A stretch of DNA of 64,000 nucleotides, taken from positions 248,001 through 312,000 of the forward strand of contig JANJXV010000100.1 of assembly GCA_024803745.1 (NCBI GenBank), in the 5' to 3' direction. The stretch is from Megascapheus bottae. Lineage: Eukaryota > Chordata > Mammalia > Rodentia > Geomyidae. The notes below the pieces were generated by a model that was not told where the DNA came from, did no database searches, and worked only from the letters and a program-made list of their open reading frames with translations. How positions within the stretch are numbered: position 1 is the first letter of the stretch; each line of letters starts with the position of its first letter. Of the stretch, positions 48,617-62,202 are shown piece by piece. Position numbers and translations under genes: made by a program.

Positions 48617-49400
48617 GTATTTTCTTATATAATTACTAATTTTCAAAGTTAGAATAAGTGAAAATCCTTTTCTTCAGGTATGTCATGTTTGCTGAAAAGT
48701 TGATAAGCAAAACATTCCCTGAGTCAAAATAAAATTATGAAACCACTATGTTGTGAGTGTTCAAACAGAAAGCATGAACACAGCACAGATGTCAGTCCAC
48801 AAAAGAATTCTAGACACAACTAAAAAGAGGTGTAGCAAAATGAACTGAATTGATTCATGTCTATGAAAATCTAAGATTCCCATGGAATTCTCTAACTTGT
48901 GAGGGACAACAAGCATATCTTTAGGTAGGAGTCCAAACACAGACACATACGTACATTGAAAAGATCTTGTGGATCAATTATAAGCATAAGAATTTATGAA
49001 ATCATGTGGAGATTTATGGAATTATCTTTAAACAATTACTAACCCTTCATCCTAAACAATTCAAAAAGGCAGTCATTAATATTTACTATGGCTAAGACTT
49101 ACATAAGAAGCATGAATAAACCACATTTTTGCATTCTTATTAGGAAGCCAGATACATCAAGGGTTTATACTGCTACATCACAGAAAATAAACAATTATAA
49201 TACACAACATCATTATGATAAAACACATAGCCATATGATTATACCAATACATGCAGGAAAGTTATGTGATATTTAAAATATAATATCAAATCATAATAAA
49301 AATAAAGAAGAACCCATATCCACATAACTATGTCCATTCATGAGGCAGTAGCTAACTTACACACTGAGGAAAAGCTGGGAACTTTCTTGATAAGATCTGG

Positions 49401-49791
49401 AACATGATAGGGAAGAACACACATTGGAGATAGGACAGCCTTTTAAATAAATGGTACTCAGAAAGTTGGAGATTTACATATCAGAAAACAAAATCAAAAC
49501 CACTTACAAGCCACAAAAATCAGGTCATAATATATTAAAGCCCTAAACATGAGACATAAAACTTCTACAATAGTAAATAGGAGAAATGCCTCTGTACACT
49601 GGAATAGGAAAGGACACAGTTGGATGAGACCTACAAAGCAGAGAACACCAAAGCAAAAATTTAAAAATGGCATTACCTCAAACTAAAATGCTTCTTCCCA
49701 GCTAAGGAAATAATCAACAAAGTGAAGAGCCAATCTGAAGAATGGGGAAAAAAATCTGTCAATATATATTTGAAAATGGGTTATATATACA
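49401..49791 (+). mobile_element. L1 ORF2 3'-region fragment (copy B)
   Basis: Duplicate of 3,385-3,775. Confidence 0.7.
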
Positions 49792-51214
49792 GTGTGTGTG
49801 AGGAAGTCTAAACACTCAGCCAGAACAAGCAGATTCTGTTCCGAAGAAGCCAGGTCTGATTCTGCTCAAAAAAGCCAAGAGAATTTCCACAAAGAAAGTG
49901 ATGCTTTTAGTAAGTCATGCTGTAAAAGAATCAGTATGGAAAGGACTGCAACTATGAAATCCATAATTAATCTGAGAATTATGCAAAGTCCAATATTAGA
50001 AAGCAGAAGGTGAGAAAAAGTGATGTGGCAACTGTAGAGTCAGAATTGCTTGTCTTGTTTCAACTATTTCATCAGCTAAATCAAGATATAGTGGTTTAAA
50101 TACCAACTCAATTTGAAGTAGAGGTAAGTAACATTCAAGGAGCAATCGATATGATTTTAATTGTCTACTGGGAAAGAAGAGAAAAAATTGAAATTAAGGG
50201 TATACTACTTGTTCTTTCATAAAGTGTTACCATCATCCAAGATAGGAAATAAAGGGAATTGGAAGGAAATAGTGAATTTTATTTTTACCATTTTAAGTTT
50301 TGACTCAAAGAATTAGGTGCTCTGAATTACACTGAAGTGAATCCCAGGAGATGGGTGCGGGGCAGGGGACATGTGGTTGGAAGAAGCAGCTCAAGATGAT
50401 CATTGAAATTTTGACAGTACCATGTGGGAACAAGGGCAGAAGAGGAGGAAATGGCAGAAGAGAGAACCAAAGATACTAAAGGTTGACAAATAGAGAGAGA
50501 TCACAATGTGGAAAGGAATGAAAGGTGTAGAAGAAAGGAAGAGACAGGAAGTAGAATTGTTTTCTGAAAGGCAAGAAATAATTCCTTCAAGCATAAAAGT
50601 GAAAGGGCTTCTTCAGACTGTGAAAAACGGAGGGAAGTTAATTCAAAAGAGATACTAAAATTGGTCCCTGGATTTAATCTATAAGCCACCAGACATGCAT
50701 TGATGGCTGAATAGTGCGAAGGAAGTGGTGGTGTGGAAACTATCATACTGCAGCGATGGAAGATGCTGGCTAAAGGAAGCCTGGCCAATCGTGTTAAATA
50801 TGAGTGGAGGTTTTCTGTTAAGCTATTCCTTTTTTCCAAAGGACAGATAAATAGGAACATCGTAGTGTGCTTGTAAATAAACATGATTTTAAACAATTCA
50901 AGGATAAATTGTTTGCTATTTGGGTTTTGAAATTTGTAATATTCAAATTTACCCAGAGTAACACAGTTAAAGGTGCATGTCAACACTTGTGAGTTATTTC
51001 CTCATATCTAAATGGTTGCCATTTGCAACCACTTTCAAGTGTATTTGCTCAACAAATGCATGCTATTTGAGGAATCTACAGTGCCCAAACCATTCAAATC
51101 TGAGAAATAGGAGCTGGCTCAACCTACTGAAAGACCGCCAGGTACTAGGTTGTATTTGTAGTCATGTGGTACTTAAGAAAATGAACCTTATTTAACCAAG
51201 AAGTCTCAGTAAAA

Positions 51215-52571
51215 TCAAGAGCTGTTGGCTAAAATTTTGCATACACACTAGTCTTCTTTTTAATCAATGTCTTTTCATCCTTTTAGGTGCTGTGATCTTT
51301 CCCATAAAGAAAACTTGGAAAACTATTCCCACAAAGCAGAATTAAATCACCAGTGAGAAGAATTATTCATGGAAGGAGTAAGGGTGATTACTGGAAATCA
51401 TTCTGGGCCATGCTCCATACTGTCTAGTGCACTCTGGAGGGATTATTACATCCATAAGCTGACTTCTTACTCAGCAGGCTATCTTACAGTTCTCTAATGG
51501 CAAAAGCTAACTTGAGAACATCTGATGGTAATGCAAATTACACCATAAAAAACAATGCAAATGAATTTTAGTTAGTGGAGAATCAATTGATTCTCCTTGT
51601 AGAATTCATAATAACCAAGACATTCATGTCATATTTGATATTGATAACTTTCTGAATTGATTAGTAAATTATTTCTTCATTTTTACATGTACTGCAGTCA
51701 TATGCAGACACACAACAATTTTTCAAGTTGAATCAGACCTCATTTAAATTTTATACTGTTCCTCCATTACCAGTAAGGGAAATGAAGAATTTGATATATT
51801 ATTATATGTTAAACTTTTAACACAGTCATGAATTCTGTTTCTAAAACACCGAGTAGTTGGGCAATTGAAATAAGCACACTTTTAAGACCAGCACAAAATT
51901 TTTTCCTACAGTACTTACAATTAAACCTCATTTTAGTAACATCACAATATTAGTGAAAAAAGTCTTAGTCTCTCTTTCAGATAGATATACTAATTAAGTA
52001 TATTCACTTCATCAAACAAAATAGTGGGATTAGATCAATGCTGTGCATATTTGTACAAATAATATAACCTTCACTTTTTGTGAGGAAAGGAATGCTCTAC
52101 CAAATGAGGACTAGTTAAAATGTGGAAGAATATACCCTTGGTCGTGGTGTAGCTATTTTTACAATGAAACCTGAACTTTGTCTAACAAGTTCCCTGGGGA
52201 ATTAAGAGAAAAACACATTGAAATAGAGAATATAAATTTTAGCACAAAATTACATGGACTAACTTTAGACTTTAGAGTAAATATTCACATTGTATACAAC
52301 AGGACTGAATTTCTCATGAATAAAATATACAAAATTATCAATACTTAATTTTGTCTAGAAAGTAAAACGCATAATTGCCCAAACATTTCTCACTGGTTTT
52401 TAAAATGTACATGATACTTCAGATGATGACAGTTTTTGGTATTGGAAATGATTATACAATAAATTCTAACTGGTCTGAAAAAAAAAGAAAGTAAAGTGCA
52501 GAGGAAAGCAATTCATGAGGGGCCGAGAGCATGGCCTAGTGGTTGAGTGTTTCTCTAACATTCATGAAGCC
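51215..52571. repeat. Tract identical to copy A 5,465-6,821
   Basis: Line-by-line comparison shows no mismatch over 1,357 bp, in contrast with 0.5-1% elsewhere in the duplication. Confidence 0.9.
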
Positions 52572-53290
52572 TTTGGTTTGATTCCTTAGTACCACATAAA
52601 CAGGAAAAAGCTGGAAGTGCCCAAGGTTTCTACTGATTATGACGAATGAGGGAAACCATTGAGCCTAAGTTCCTTTGAGTCTGGCTTACTTCACTTAATA
52701 TGATTTTTTCTAAGTCTTTCCATTTCCTAACAAATGGGGCGATGTCATTCTTTCTGGGCTCTACTAGCAGAGATTTGCAGTAGATTTGCAATAGAGCAAA
52801 ATCTTGATACGTAAAGACATATAATGTGAAGCTAATTGAAAGGACCTCCAGGATAGTGAAACAAAAGCCATATAATGAATGATTGTTGTCCTTAATGTAC
52901 TATGCTGTCTCTCATCTCCTTTGCTGTCCCATGGTTATCTCATATTGGTATAGTATCTCACTTTGTTATCTGATATATTGAATTTATTTGTATTTGGATA
53001 TTTGAAATTTGATAGGGAAGGGGGGAAAACCAAGACGGGTGGGGGGTGTGGGGGGGGGAGGGAAACGGGTACCAAGACATGTGAAAGGGTATCAATGTAT
53101 GTGAATTAATGCACCTTGTATCTGGCAAATATCATGTAACCCTTTTTAGTAATTACAATAAAAATAATAATAATAATAAAAATACCACAAAAAAAAAGCT
53201 GGAAGTGGTGCTGTGGCTGTGGTAGAGTGCTAGCCTAGAGAAAAACACAAGGACAGTGCCCAGGCACTGAGTTCAAGCCCAGGACTGCCC
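52519..53290 (+). mobile_element. IDL-Geo SINE interrupted by an L1 insertion (copy B)
   Basis: Head and linker at 52,519-52,619, the Geo half from 53,194 to 53,290 ('gttcaagcccaggactgcc'). The break falls at 'aaaaagctggaagtg', which is present on both sides. Confidence 0.93.
52620..53193 (+). mobile_element. Twin-primed (5'-inverted) L1 insertion
   Basis: About 574 bp. 52,620-52,756 is L1 3' UTR sequence in complement; from 52,756 the L1 runs in sense to its A-rich end with a (TAA)n-like tail at 53,160-53,180 and poly(A). The target-site duplication is 52,605-52,619 and 53,194-53,208. The two arms meet at an L1 position they share ('ggg'), as expected for twin priming. Confidence 0.92.
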
Positions 53291-53418
53291 AAAGGAAGAA
53301 GCAATTAATGAAGAAAACATGTATATCTAAGTCATCAATGCCATAGAAATGATTTATTTCATGGAATACATTTTGACTCATATGTCAAGAATTTTTGTGA
53401 CTCAGGAAATGCATTATT
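53291..53418. other. Short spacer between SINEs (copy B only)
   Basis: Nothing recognised. It lies within the segment absent from copy A. Confidence 0.5.
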
Positions 53419-53543
53419 TGGGGCTGGGAGCATAGCCTAGCAGTAGAGTGCTTACCTAGTATTCTCAAAGCCCTAGGTTCAATTCCTCAGAACCACATAC
53501 TTAGAAAAAGCCAGAAGTGGTACTGTGGCTCAAGTGGAAAAGA
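53419..53543 (+). mobile_element. IDL-Geo SINE, 3'-truncated
   Basis: 'gggctgggagcatagcctag' through B-box-like 'aggttcaattcctc' and linker to 'gtactgtggctcaagtgg', then lost. It lies in the copy-B-only segment. Confidence 0.92.
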
Positions 53544-54369
53544 TTATTTTCACCCAGTATAATCTCAGTTGCAATCAAACTATAAACAAATGGCTTTGTC
53601 CTAACAGACATGTATTTCCAGTTTTCACATCCTTATAGTCTACAAAGTTACAAAACTAATGTAAATAAACATAGTAACCATAAAGGCTTTTTCTTGCACT
53701 CAAATGGCATAGCAGTATTCATTTTATATACTCATTAGAAAAGTTCCACAGAAATTCAATACTGTTGTCAGAGGATGCTTGGAAAATGGTGGCTCTATTG
53801 AACACCAACCTGGTTAACCTGTTTTCATCAGCAGTAGCTGAGAATAGCAGGAGGACAGGACCTACGAGAGACAAGCAAGGTTCTATCTCCTTTATCCATG
53901 CAAAGGAGGCACAGTTTCTCTGCATCAGAGGCAAATTTTGACAACAGCGTCATAGATGCTAGAGGGTTCTTGCAGGCCTGAATTTGTAGCCCATAACTCA
54001 TCTAGTAATTACAGGAAAAGTAAATGGAAAGCACCCAGTGCCTGACACTGGAAGATGAAAGAAGAACGGAAGTAAGAATGTTCACTTCAGAACATCCAGA
54101 GGTGACAGACTACTGCCAACTACTGTAACCTCAGGTCTCATGTGTGAAGAGCAAAGCAACTTATATTCCTTAGAAGTTCCGTCCATTAACGTACTGAGGA
54201 AGTAGTGTGAAAAAAATTACCACAAGTTCAATGGAACCCAACTTTAAATAAGATCATAAGAGTACATCAATATATTTAAGAAAAGAATAAAGCAAGTTCC
54301 TGGAAACTGACTACATCATCATAACAAGAAGGTATAACAAAAGACATGGGAATCTCTTATCTACTTTTC
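53544..54369. other. Unrecognised sequence (copy B only)
   Basis: No gene or repeat seen. A minus-strand frame at 53,719-53,934 has no domain. Confidence 0.5.
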
Positions 54370-54471
54370 TTAAAAGCTACAAGTGGTGCTGTGGCTCAAG
54401 TGAGAGAGCTCTAGCCTTGAGAAAGCCCAAGGACAGTGCTCAGGCCTCTGAGTTCAAGACCCAGCACTGGA
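54370..54471 (+). mobile_element. Geo half of an IDL-Geo SINE
   Basis: 'acaagtggtgctgtggctc' through 'ctagccttgagaaagccc' to 'gacccagcactggaaaaaaa'. The tRNA-like head is missing, so it is 5' truncated. Confidence 0.9.
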
Positions 54472-56775
54472 AAAAAAATCATCCACATGAACTCTTGTAA
54501 CAATGTCTGAAACATGATTGATTCTCAATAAATTTGTTGGTGTTGAATGCATAAGCAGGTAAGTGATTGAACAAAGTTGACGCATCAAGTAAACTTTGTG
54601 GTTCCACATCCTCAATGACATCCTCAATTTTAGTATGGTGCTGATCTCTTTTACAAACTACCAGAAGGCATGGTGGAATTTGTGTAGGGTGACTGCCGTG
54701 AACAGTGAGTGCTGAAATTGTGGTCTTTCATTCAGCAAAAGTCAGTGAATGCCAGGCAGACGCCATGCCTGTGATAGACAGCCTTGTTTGTGCACAATCA
54801 CTTTCTTGAACCTTTCCCACATTTCCTTGTAGGCAGAGTATCATTCTTGCTCCAGTGATTTCAGGCTCGGTCCAGTCACTTGCTACAGCCAGCAGAAAGC
54901 CCCTGGCTGTGATTTTTTGCTGCCTCTGGGCACAAGTGGGAAGGGGAGTGGTATGGTGTGCTGATCCCTGGCTCTGAGAAATGCATCATGGGAGCAGCAT
55001 GCTCCAGATGGTGATGGGCTGTATCTTCAGCTTGGGCTCTGAGTGAAAAGACATACGGAATGCAGGCGATCCCATCAGGATGAAAGCTTTCCACAGCCTC
55101 ATAACGTGAACCAAAAAAATCATTTTTGTTACATGCCTCTGGATATACTGGGGTTGTTTCTGCTGCATAATAACTAGAGAATAGCATTAACTATTTCAGT
55201 GTCTACTGTGAATGCTGGAAAAGATGAGAACACATTATTCGTGGTCATATCTGCATCCCAGAGGCCAGAGCCACATGTCTGGTAGCCTGGTGACATTTGT
55301 CAAATGAAAGGGATTATACAAATATCACAAATGCCTGTAACGAGCTTGAGAAGCCTGAACCTCATCTGTCAGCACTTTGCAACAGCTTCGCATTGCCATG
55401 AGCAAACCCTTTCCAGGGAGTATGCCCTGCATTTCCCATCCAGCAGGCAGACATTGCTATAATGTCAATTCTTCTTTCCCTCAGCCACCATACTTGAGTG
55501 AGAGTGTGATTGCCTGGGTGGGTATGTGTGGGTGAGTTCACTGCTGGTGTGGTATCATCAGTACATTCCCATACTCATAGTCAGCAGGATTCTCACCAGC
55601 TCTACTCTTCTGTGAGCCCATACTTCTTCTTAAAATTTGGTCAGAGTATAATGCCTGCTGAAGTCCTTTTAATTATTCTTCTCTATACCTTCTTACTATC
55701 AGAAGAAGCTTATTTAGAAGGAACCAGGGCTTAATGAGCTATTTTATCCAAACTAGCCACATAGCAAGTAACAAGTCTCACACTGCTTTGATAACTCAAT
55801 GTATATACTCCAGCAGAAAGACCAGTTTAAAAATTCTGAAACTGTTCTATCAAACCACTAGCAGAAAGAACATTAATATTCAGAAAGTGTTGAGTAAAAA
55901 CAGGACTAACCATCTGATAATGAATCATCAGTTAATTTGTACACACACGGGAGCACTGGCACTTACCTTGCATTGTCCAGTGCTTCAAAAGGTGAGAAAA
56001 GCTGCAAGGACAACCTTGGAGAAATTCACTTCTACCTTCAACCATACTCCCCGGAAAGTCCAATGACCTTAGGACGATACATAATTTCTTTGGCTGTCAA
56101 TTAGGACTCATCTCTATAGTGTTGTCTACCTCTCAAATGTTATGATTTCCTAAGTTCTGGAAGCATCCCATTTATACAGGTAATAGGTGCATTAATTGTT
56201 GAACCTTGATACCCCTTCCCATGTTTTTATTCTCTATATAACATTAGTAATCTCAACATGCTTTGACATTTTACCTTCTTAAAAATGTATTCTATAATTG
56301 AGAGATACTGATAAATGCTGTGTATATTGTGAGAGCTCTCAAAATATTATTCAATAATTTGAATCAAAGTTTTTATTTTAAGCATTACTGGACCTGTACA
56401 GAGCTATATATCATTAGCATCCCAAAGTACTTATTGTATAACATTCTATATAATTTAGTACTTTAGGGTGACAATCTCTTTCTTTTTTCTTTTTTTTAAA
56501 TTAAAGAATTTTTTAACATTGATTTTTACATTATATTCCAAATGTCATGTTTAACAAACAAGTATTCAAGAAGGGAATCTCTATATACAATCACTGGCAC
56601 ATAGATTTTAGAACATAATTAAATTAAGCTGAAGGTTTATATGTCAAAGATACATATTAATATATGTAATAAGACATTATGTCCATAGCATATATAGCCC
56701 ATCATAGATTTTATGTCTATGTAGTTATATTTATATCGCCAAGACCATGTTCATAACCTTGGGTACCCAAATATT
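54472..56775. other. Unrecognised sequence (copy B only)
   Basis: Mostly not recognised. Overlapping minus-strand frames at 54,876-55,187 and a plus-strand frame of 110 codons at 55,734-56,066 have no recognised domain. 56,180-56,235 is a short L1 3' UTR scrap in complement ('gaaccttgataccccttccc'). Confidence 0.45.
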
Positions 56776-56893
56776 GCGTCATTACTGGTGTAGTGTTTGG
56801 ATCTAATATCCATATATTAAGGATACCATATGCCTTTTGTTCCTTTGGTCTTGACTTATCTCAATCACAATGATTTGCTCTAATATGTTTCTT

Positions 56894-57407
56894 TTTTACT
56901 ATTTTTATTGTAATTAATAAAAGGGTTACATGATATTTGCCAGAGAGAAGGTGCATTAATTCACATACATTGATACCCTTTCACATGTCTTGGTCCCCAT
57001 TACCCTACCCCCCACCCCCTCATCTTGGTTTTCCCCCCTTCCCCATCCAATTTCAAATAACCAAATACAAATATATCCAATATATCAGATTTCAAAGTGA
57101 GGTACTATAATAATATGATATAACCAAGGGACAGCAAAAGAGATGAGAAATAACATAGTACATGAAGGACAAAAATCATTCATTATATGGCTTTTGTTTC
57201 AATATCCTGGAGGTCCTTTCAATTAGCTTCATACTATATGGCCTTTTGTATCAAGGTTTTGCTCTATTACAAATCTCTGCTAGTAGAGCCCAAGGTTTCT
57301 ACTGATTATGACAAATGAGGGAAACCATTGGGCCTAAGTTCCTTTGAGTCTGGCTTACTTCACTTAATATGACTTTTTCTAAGTCTTTCCATTTCCTAAC
57401 AAATAGG
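56894..57407 (-). mobile_element. 5'-truncated L1 (3' UTR) with target-site duplication (copy B)
   Basis: Duplicate of 6,950-7,449, flanked by the same direct repeats at 56,879-56,893 and 57,408-57,422. About 2% diverged from copy A, more than the rest of the duplication. Confidence 0.85.
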
Positions 57408-57472
57408 TCTAATCTGTTTCTTAAAGAGAAAATAAACGGGTTTACTGGGCTGTTGTTTTCAGTTTTTTAATA

Positions 57473-57681
57473 GGTGGGTCCTGCTTGAAGTAAGGCCTGG
57501 TTGCTGTCTATGAGCTTTTCATTCAAGGTTAGTGCTTGAGCCACAACCCCAGTTCTGGTTTTTTTTCTGGAAGAGATAATAGTCTTATGGATTTGCTGCT
57601 GGGATGGCATTTAACCACAATCCTCAGATCTCAGCTTCCTGAGTAGCTAGGATTACAGGTATGAGCCAGTGGCACCTGACT
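57473..57681 (-). mobile_element. 7SL-like/Geo chimeric SINE (copy B)
   Basis: Duplicate of 7,515-7,722. Confidence 0.8.
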
Positions 57682-58518
57682 TAAACAAGTTTTAATCTAA
57701 ATTTTACATATTTTATATAACTAAACACAATGGCATTTCCAACAAGAAAAGTCAAAAGTCTCATTAAGCAATGCTTTGCATACTGTTACATCTATAACTA
57801 ACCATGATTTAATTTCAGGTAATCATATTCACAAAAGATCAGTTACTTTATAAATATTGCTGTAAATTAAAACAAGTGGGAGTCAAAGAAGAGAAACAAT
57901 CCAATGGTCAAGGCACAGAAACCGTAAATTCCCTTTGTTCAATTTAAGAGAACCTGGAAAACATGCAATTTTATAACATAAGCCTTCCTGAAAAAGTTAA
58001 TAGTTTTGAACCTACTAATTAACGCTGATACTTAGTGCAAGTTGCATAAAATTGTTAAGAATTAATTAACTAATATAGTCTAAATAGGATCTCATTATGA
58101 ACTGTAAAAACACAGGGAAGAACCTGCAAAAATTGCCTGAGGCTTCTCAAATGTAAGAGTGATAATAAGTAGTCAGAGAAAGAAAGTTTCCTTAAATTAG
58201 TCGATTTATATTTTAGATTTGGGCAAGAAAGTTATTTTTAACATTATTCTAAAAGCTTCAATATTTTAAAATAGAAAGAAGTCAATGCATTTTAATCATC
58301 TACTGTGAAATGCCCAGAAGTGAAGTTGTTCATAGATATCTGCAAAAAAATTACACTCCTGAATATGCTAGAAGACCAACAATGACATGAGGTAAGAGGT
58401 ATTCTTAACAGAGCTGCCAGGTCTTTGCAAAGGCTAAGTCAGATGCTAGCATGGCTGTGTCCAAAATCCAGGCATGCATAGTCTCTCTTCATTCAGTCAA
58501 AGCCAAACTCCCGGAAGA

Positions 58519-58939
58519 GAGTGTCAAGACCTTCTGTTATCTGCAAGCATAGCAGCAGCCTTGCCTGCCTCCTCTCTGATCCCATCTTCTCCTCGCCCTT
58601 CACTCCCACCAAGTGCAGTGGTGTACATACTTGATGTTACTTCAGGGTGTCAGGTGATCTCTAACATGAAACAGCTCAGATCATCACTTTCCTCTGCCTG
58701 TGTGTTTCTCCCTGATGGTCACCAAACCCCCAACCTGCACACTTTGCTCATAGGTCACTTTCTCAAAGACCACTCAGCCACTGCTACCCTGCCTCATGCA
58801 TTTTCAATCCTTATTCCTGTTTGAACTTTTCTCCTTTTATCCTTCTGATGTCATGTTCCTATGTGCAATATAATTTACTACTTTATTATGCTGAGTATTT
58901 ATTATCTGGTTCCCTCTACAATATAAGCACTGGAGACTG
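58519..58939 (+). mobile_element. L2 LINE fragment (copy B)
   Basis: Duplicate of 8,560-8,980, with three substitutions in the first 150 bases. Confidence 0.65.
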
Positions 58940-58964
58940 TCCTAAAAGCTGGATGTAAATTTAC

Positions 58965-59134
58965 AATGAAGTTTTTAAACTGTATTTTATTATCAGGATA
59001 AAGTATAGAGGGATTGCAGTTACATACATCGGGTATGGGGTACATTACTTCTCAAACCTTGATAACCCCTTCTCATATTTTTGTACCCCTTTATCTTCCT
59101 CCACCCCTTCCCAATCATCTCCTAACCAGGAATT
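58965..59134 (-). mobile_element. L1 3' UTR fragment (copy B)
   Basis: Duplicate of 9,005-9,175. Confidence 0.6.
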
Positions 59135-61164
59135 GTTAATGCTAAGTGATATTTAAAGGCTATGATATACCTACTCTTTTTAGACAACTGATGTTTTCAA
59201 ATCATTTGGAATAAATATAATTCATTCAACTTCTTTTCAGACTTCCGGTGAGTACCAGAAAGGATTTACTAATGGATATTTAGCTTCCTAACATGGCACA
59301 AGCATTCAATAAGGTACCAACTAAACTGGAATTATAGTAAAATCACCTTCAGTAGCATGAATCATAAGTAATGATTGACAACAGATAACTACCAAGGCGT
59401 TTTTTCTACAAGAGCCTATAAATGATCTCAATCTGTCTCTTAGAAGAAACAAACACCAATAATATCAGTGGAGATAGGAAGGTTGGGGCAGAAAAGCAAC
59501 CCAGAAAAAAACTCAAACTCTTAGAAAGGAAAAAAAAATAACTAAAGCAGAAAGGGCCAGGGACATGATTCAAATAGTATAGCACACACAACTCTGTCCT
59601 CAAAAATCATGAGTACAGTATTTATCTTTCATTAATTCACACAATAGAGTTGCTAAAACTTTTTATAGGTACTGGCTTTATGAAAATCATTTAGTACAAA
59701 GTGAGGGTCAAGATTTAAAGACATTGCCTAAGCTACCAGAGCTTTGAAAATATCTGAACACTGCACAGATAAATATTAAGGTTATTCTGTGAAGGATAAG
59801 GGGATACCTGGTATGCTATGACAGCTCATAAGTGATGATGAACCTTCACTGAAACACTGATTCATGAAGACACTTTGGGCAGTAGTGCTCCCTGTAACTA
59901 CTACTCTGGCTGTTTCTTTCACTTCTTTCTAAGGCTAAATAATTCCTAGAATTTCATGCCCTGTCTTCAAGTGAAATTAAATGTAGAATACTACAGCAGT
60001 GCTTTTACTTGGGAACTTGTGGCAAACACATTTGTCCAGCCTTGTCCAACAAACAGAGGAGGGACACTGGCATAGCAACTCAGGCTTAGGGAGAACCTAA
60101 GCATGACATTTAGAAAAATATTTGTGAAAAAGAAGGGTTTTGTTTCCACAGCAACCAACTTTCTCAGTCTTCTGAGCTCTACTAAAAAATAAAACAAATG
60201 AAAGCTGGTAAGAGAAACAGAGTAAGGTCTAATGTAGAATGGCACACAAAGCAAAAATAAAGGACGCTGAAGCCAAGTTCATTGGAAGAAGCATAGCAAA
60301 TCCTCAGTTAATCATGAGTGTCCTAATCTGGTCATGACCCTTTAAATCTTCATTTCTTTATTTTTTGGTAACTACTGGCCGTGAGATTCTTCTCTCTCCA
60401 TAAAGCAGAGCCTCCAGAATTTATTCATCTTGTACAATTGGGTTTCAGTGCCCAGGATCAGTAACTCTCTTGCCTCTGTTCTCGGCTACCCATCACCGCA
60501 ACACCGTGAGGCTATTTTAGGTAACTTGTACAAGTCTTTGTTGTCTTGTGATGAGGTTACTTTGCTTAACACAACATCTTCAGAATTCATCCCTACAGCT
60601 GCCTGTGGTTGAACTCCCTTCTTTTCTAGGGTTCAATAATACCCAATTTTGTGTATATAACACATATACTTTGTCCATTTACCTGTGGTTGAGCCCTTAC
60701 CACTTCTTGAGTATGGTGCACAGTGCTTCAATCAACATTGGGATTTGGGTTTTCTTTGAGGTATCTTAACTTACCCTTTAGTAACAAGTCAATGCCTGGC
60801 CTCATAAAATGAATTTCTTTTAGTTTTTGAAATAACTAAAGAGTCATTATTGATTCTCCTTTAAATGTTTGGTATGGTTCATCAGTGAACTGTTATGGTT
60901 TAAGCTTTTCTCCTAAATGACTGTATGTCATTTCTACATTCCATTTCTTCATGATGAAATGCATAAGTGTTTTATGTTTGTAGGACTGTTTCCCAGTTCC
61001 CCTAGGTCAATTATTTTTCTTTCAGATAATTGTTATAAATTCTAATGGTCCTTTCTCTTTCTGAAGCATCCATTGTAATACCTCCTCGCTTTTTATCTAA
61101 ATTTATTTATTTTTATATTGTTTATTTCTTAGTGTAGATGAAGAACTTTAATTTTTCTTTTTTT

Positions 61165-61350
61165 TGCCAGTCCTGGGCTTGAGCTCAGGGCCTGAGCACT
61201 GTCCTTGGAGTTTCTCAAGGCTAGAGCTCTACCACTTGATCCTCAGCACCACTTCCGGCTTATTCTATGTATGTGGTACCGAGGAATCGAACCCGGGTCT
61301 TCATGCATGCTAGGCAAGCACTTTAACCACTAGGCCAAACTCCCAGCCCC
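61165..61350 (-). mobile_element. IDL-Geo SINE, full length (copy B)
   Basis: Duplicate of 11,208-11,393 within the same old L1, with flanking 'gaactttaatttttc' and 'ggactttaattttta'. Confidence 0.95.
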
Positions 61351-61552
61351 TGAAGGACTTTAATTTTTATAAGTTCACTGATTTTTGTCTTTACTGATTT
61401 TCCATTTTCTTTGTTTCTATTGCTGTTTTGGTTCTACATTAAATACTAATTTCTGCAAACTAGACTTCATTTGTCCTTTTTTTTCAATGTCATTATAATG
61501 TGTAATGTATAATATTAGGTTACTTATTTGAAACACTTCTTGTTTCATTTTG

Positions 61553-61839
61553 ACTGTCCTGGGTTTTGAACTCAAGGTTTTATGTTTGCTAAGAAGGTGC
61601 TCGGTCACTTGAACCAAAACTCCAGATCTATGTTGCAGTTATTTTTAAGATAGAGCCTCAGTGATGGACCTTGATACTCCTGTTCACTCTTCTCAGACTA
61701 GCTGGACTACTAGCACATGCCGCCATTCCCAGCACCTGTTGAAGTGGGATCTCATGAAAGCTTCTGCCTATACTAAATTCTGATTTTCCAGATCTCTGCC
61801 TCCTGTACAGCTGGGGTGATAGGTGTGTGCAATTGGTTA
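61553..61839 (-). mobile_element. tRNA-like plus B1-like SINE relics (copy B)
   Basis: Duplicate of 11,608-11,893. Confidence 0.6.
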
Positions 61840-62202
61840 TGAGAGATCTTATGACCTTTCTCCCTCCAGGATGACTTTCAATGGCCTGGGCAGTTTTGCT
61901 TTATATATTTACTCTTATGATAGTGATTATGTATTTACAACTATTATGATTTCTTGGTGAATTGGAACTTACATAACTACATATTGTTTCTGTTTATGTC
62001 TTAGAACAATTTTTACTGAAATTCTACTCTGTATGATATAAATATAGCCACTTCATTCTTTTTTTTTTGCTTGCCTTTTGCATGGGATGTCTATTCTTTT
62101 CCTTCACTTTCATCCTACACATTCCCTTAAATGTAAAGTAAGTTACTTATAGCCAACATATAGTTTGATTTTAAGCTACACGTGCACATGCACAAATACA
62201 TA

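Larger units (their letters stand above)
60360..62195 (-). mobile_element. Old L1, interrupted by SINEs (copy B)
   Basis: Duplicate of 10,400-12,245. It lacks 13 bp after 'tttttataag' near 61,372 that copy A keeps. Confidence 0.8.

Noticed and set aside
50501..50986. 161-codon minus-strand frame in copy B
   Set aside because: Arises because the 267-bp deletion and substitutions open the frame. The copy A counterpart is shorter and there is no domain.
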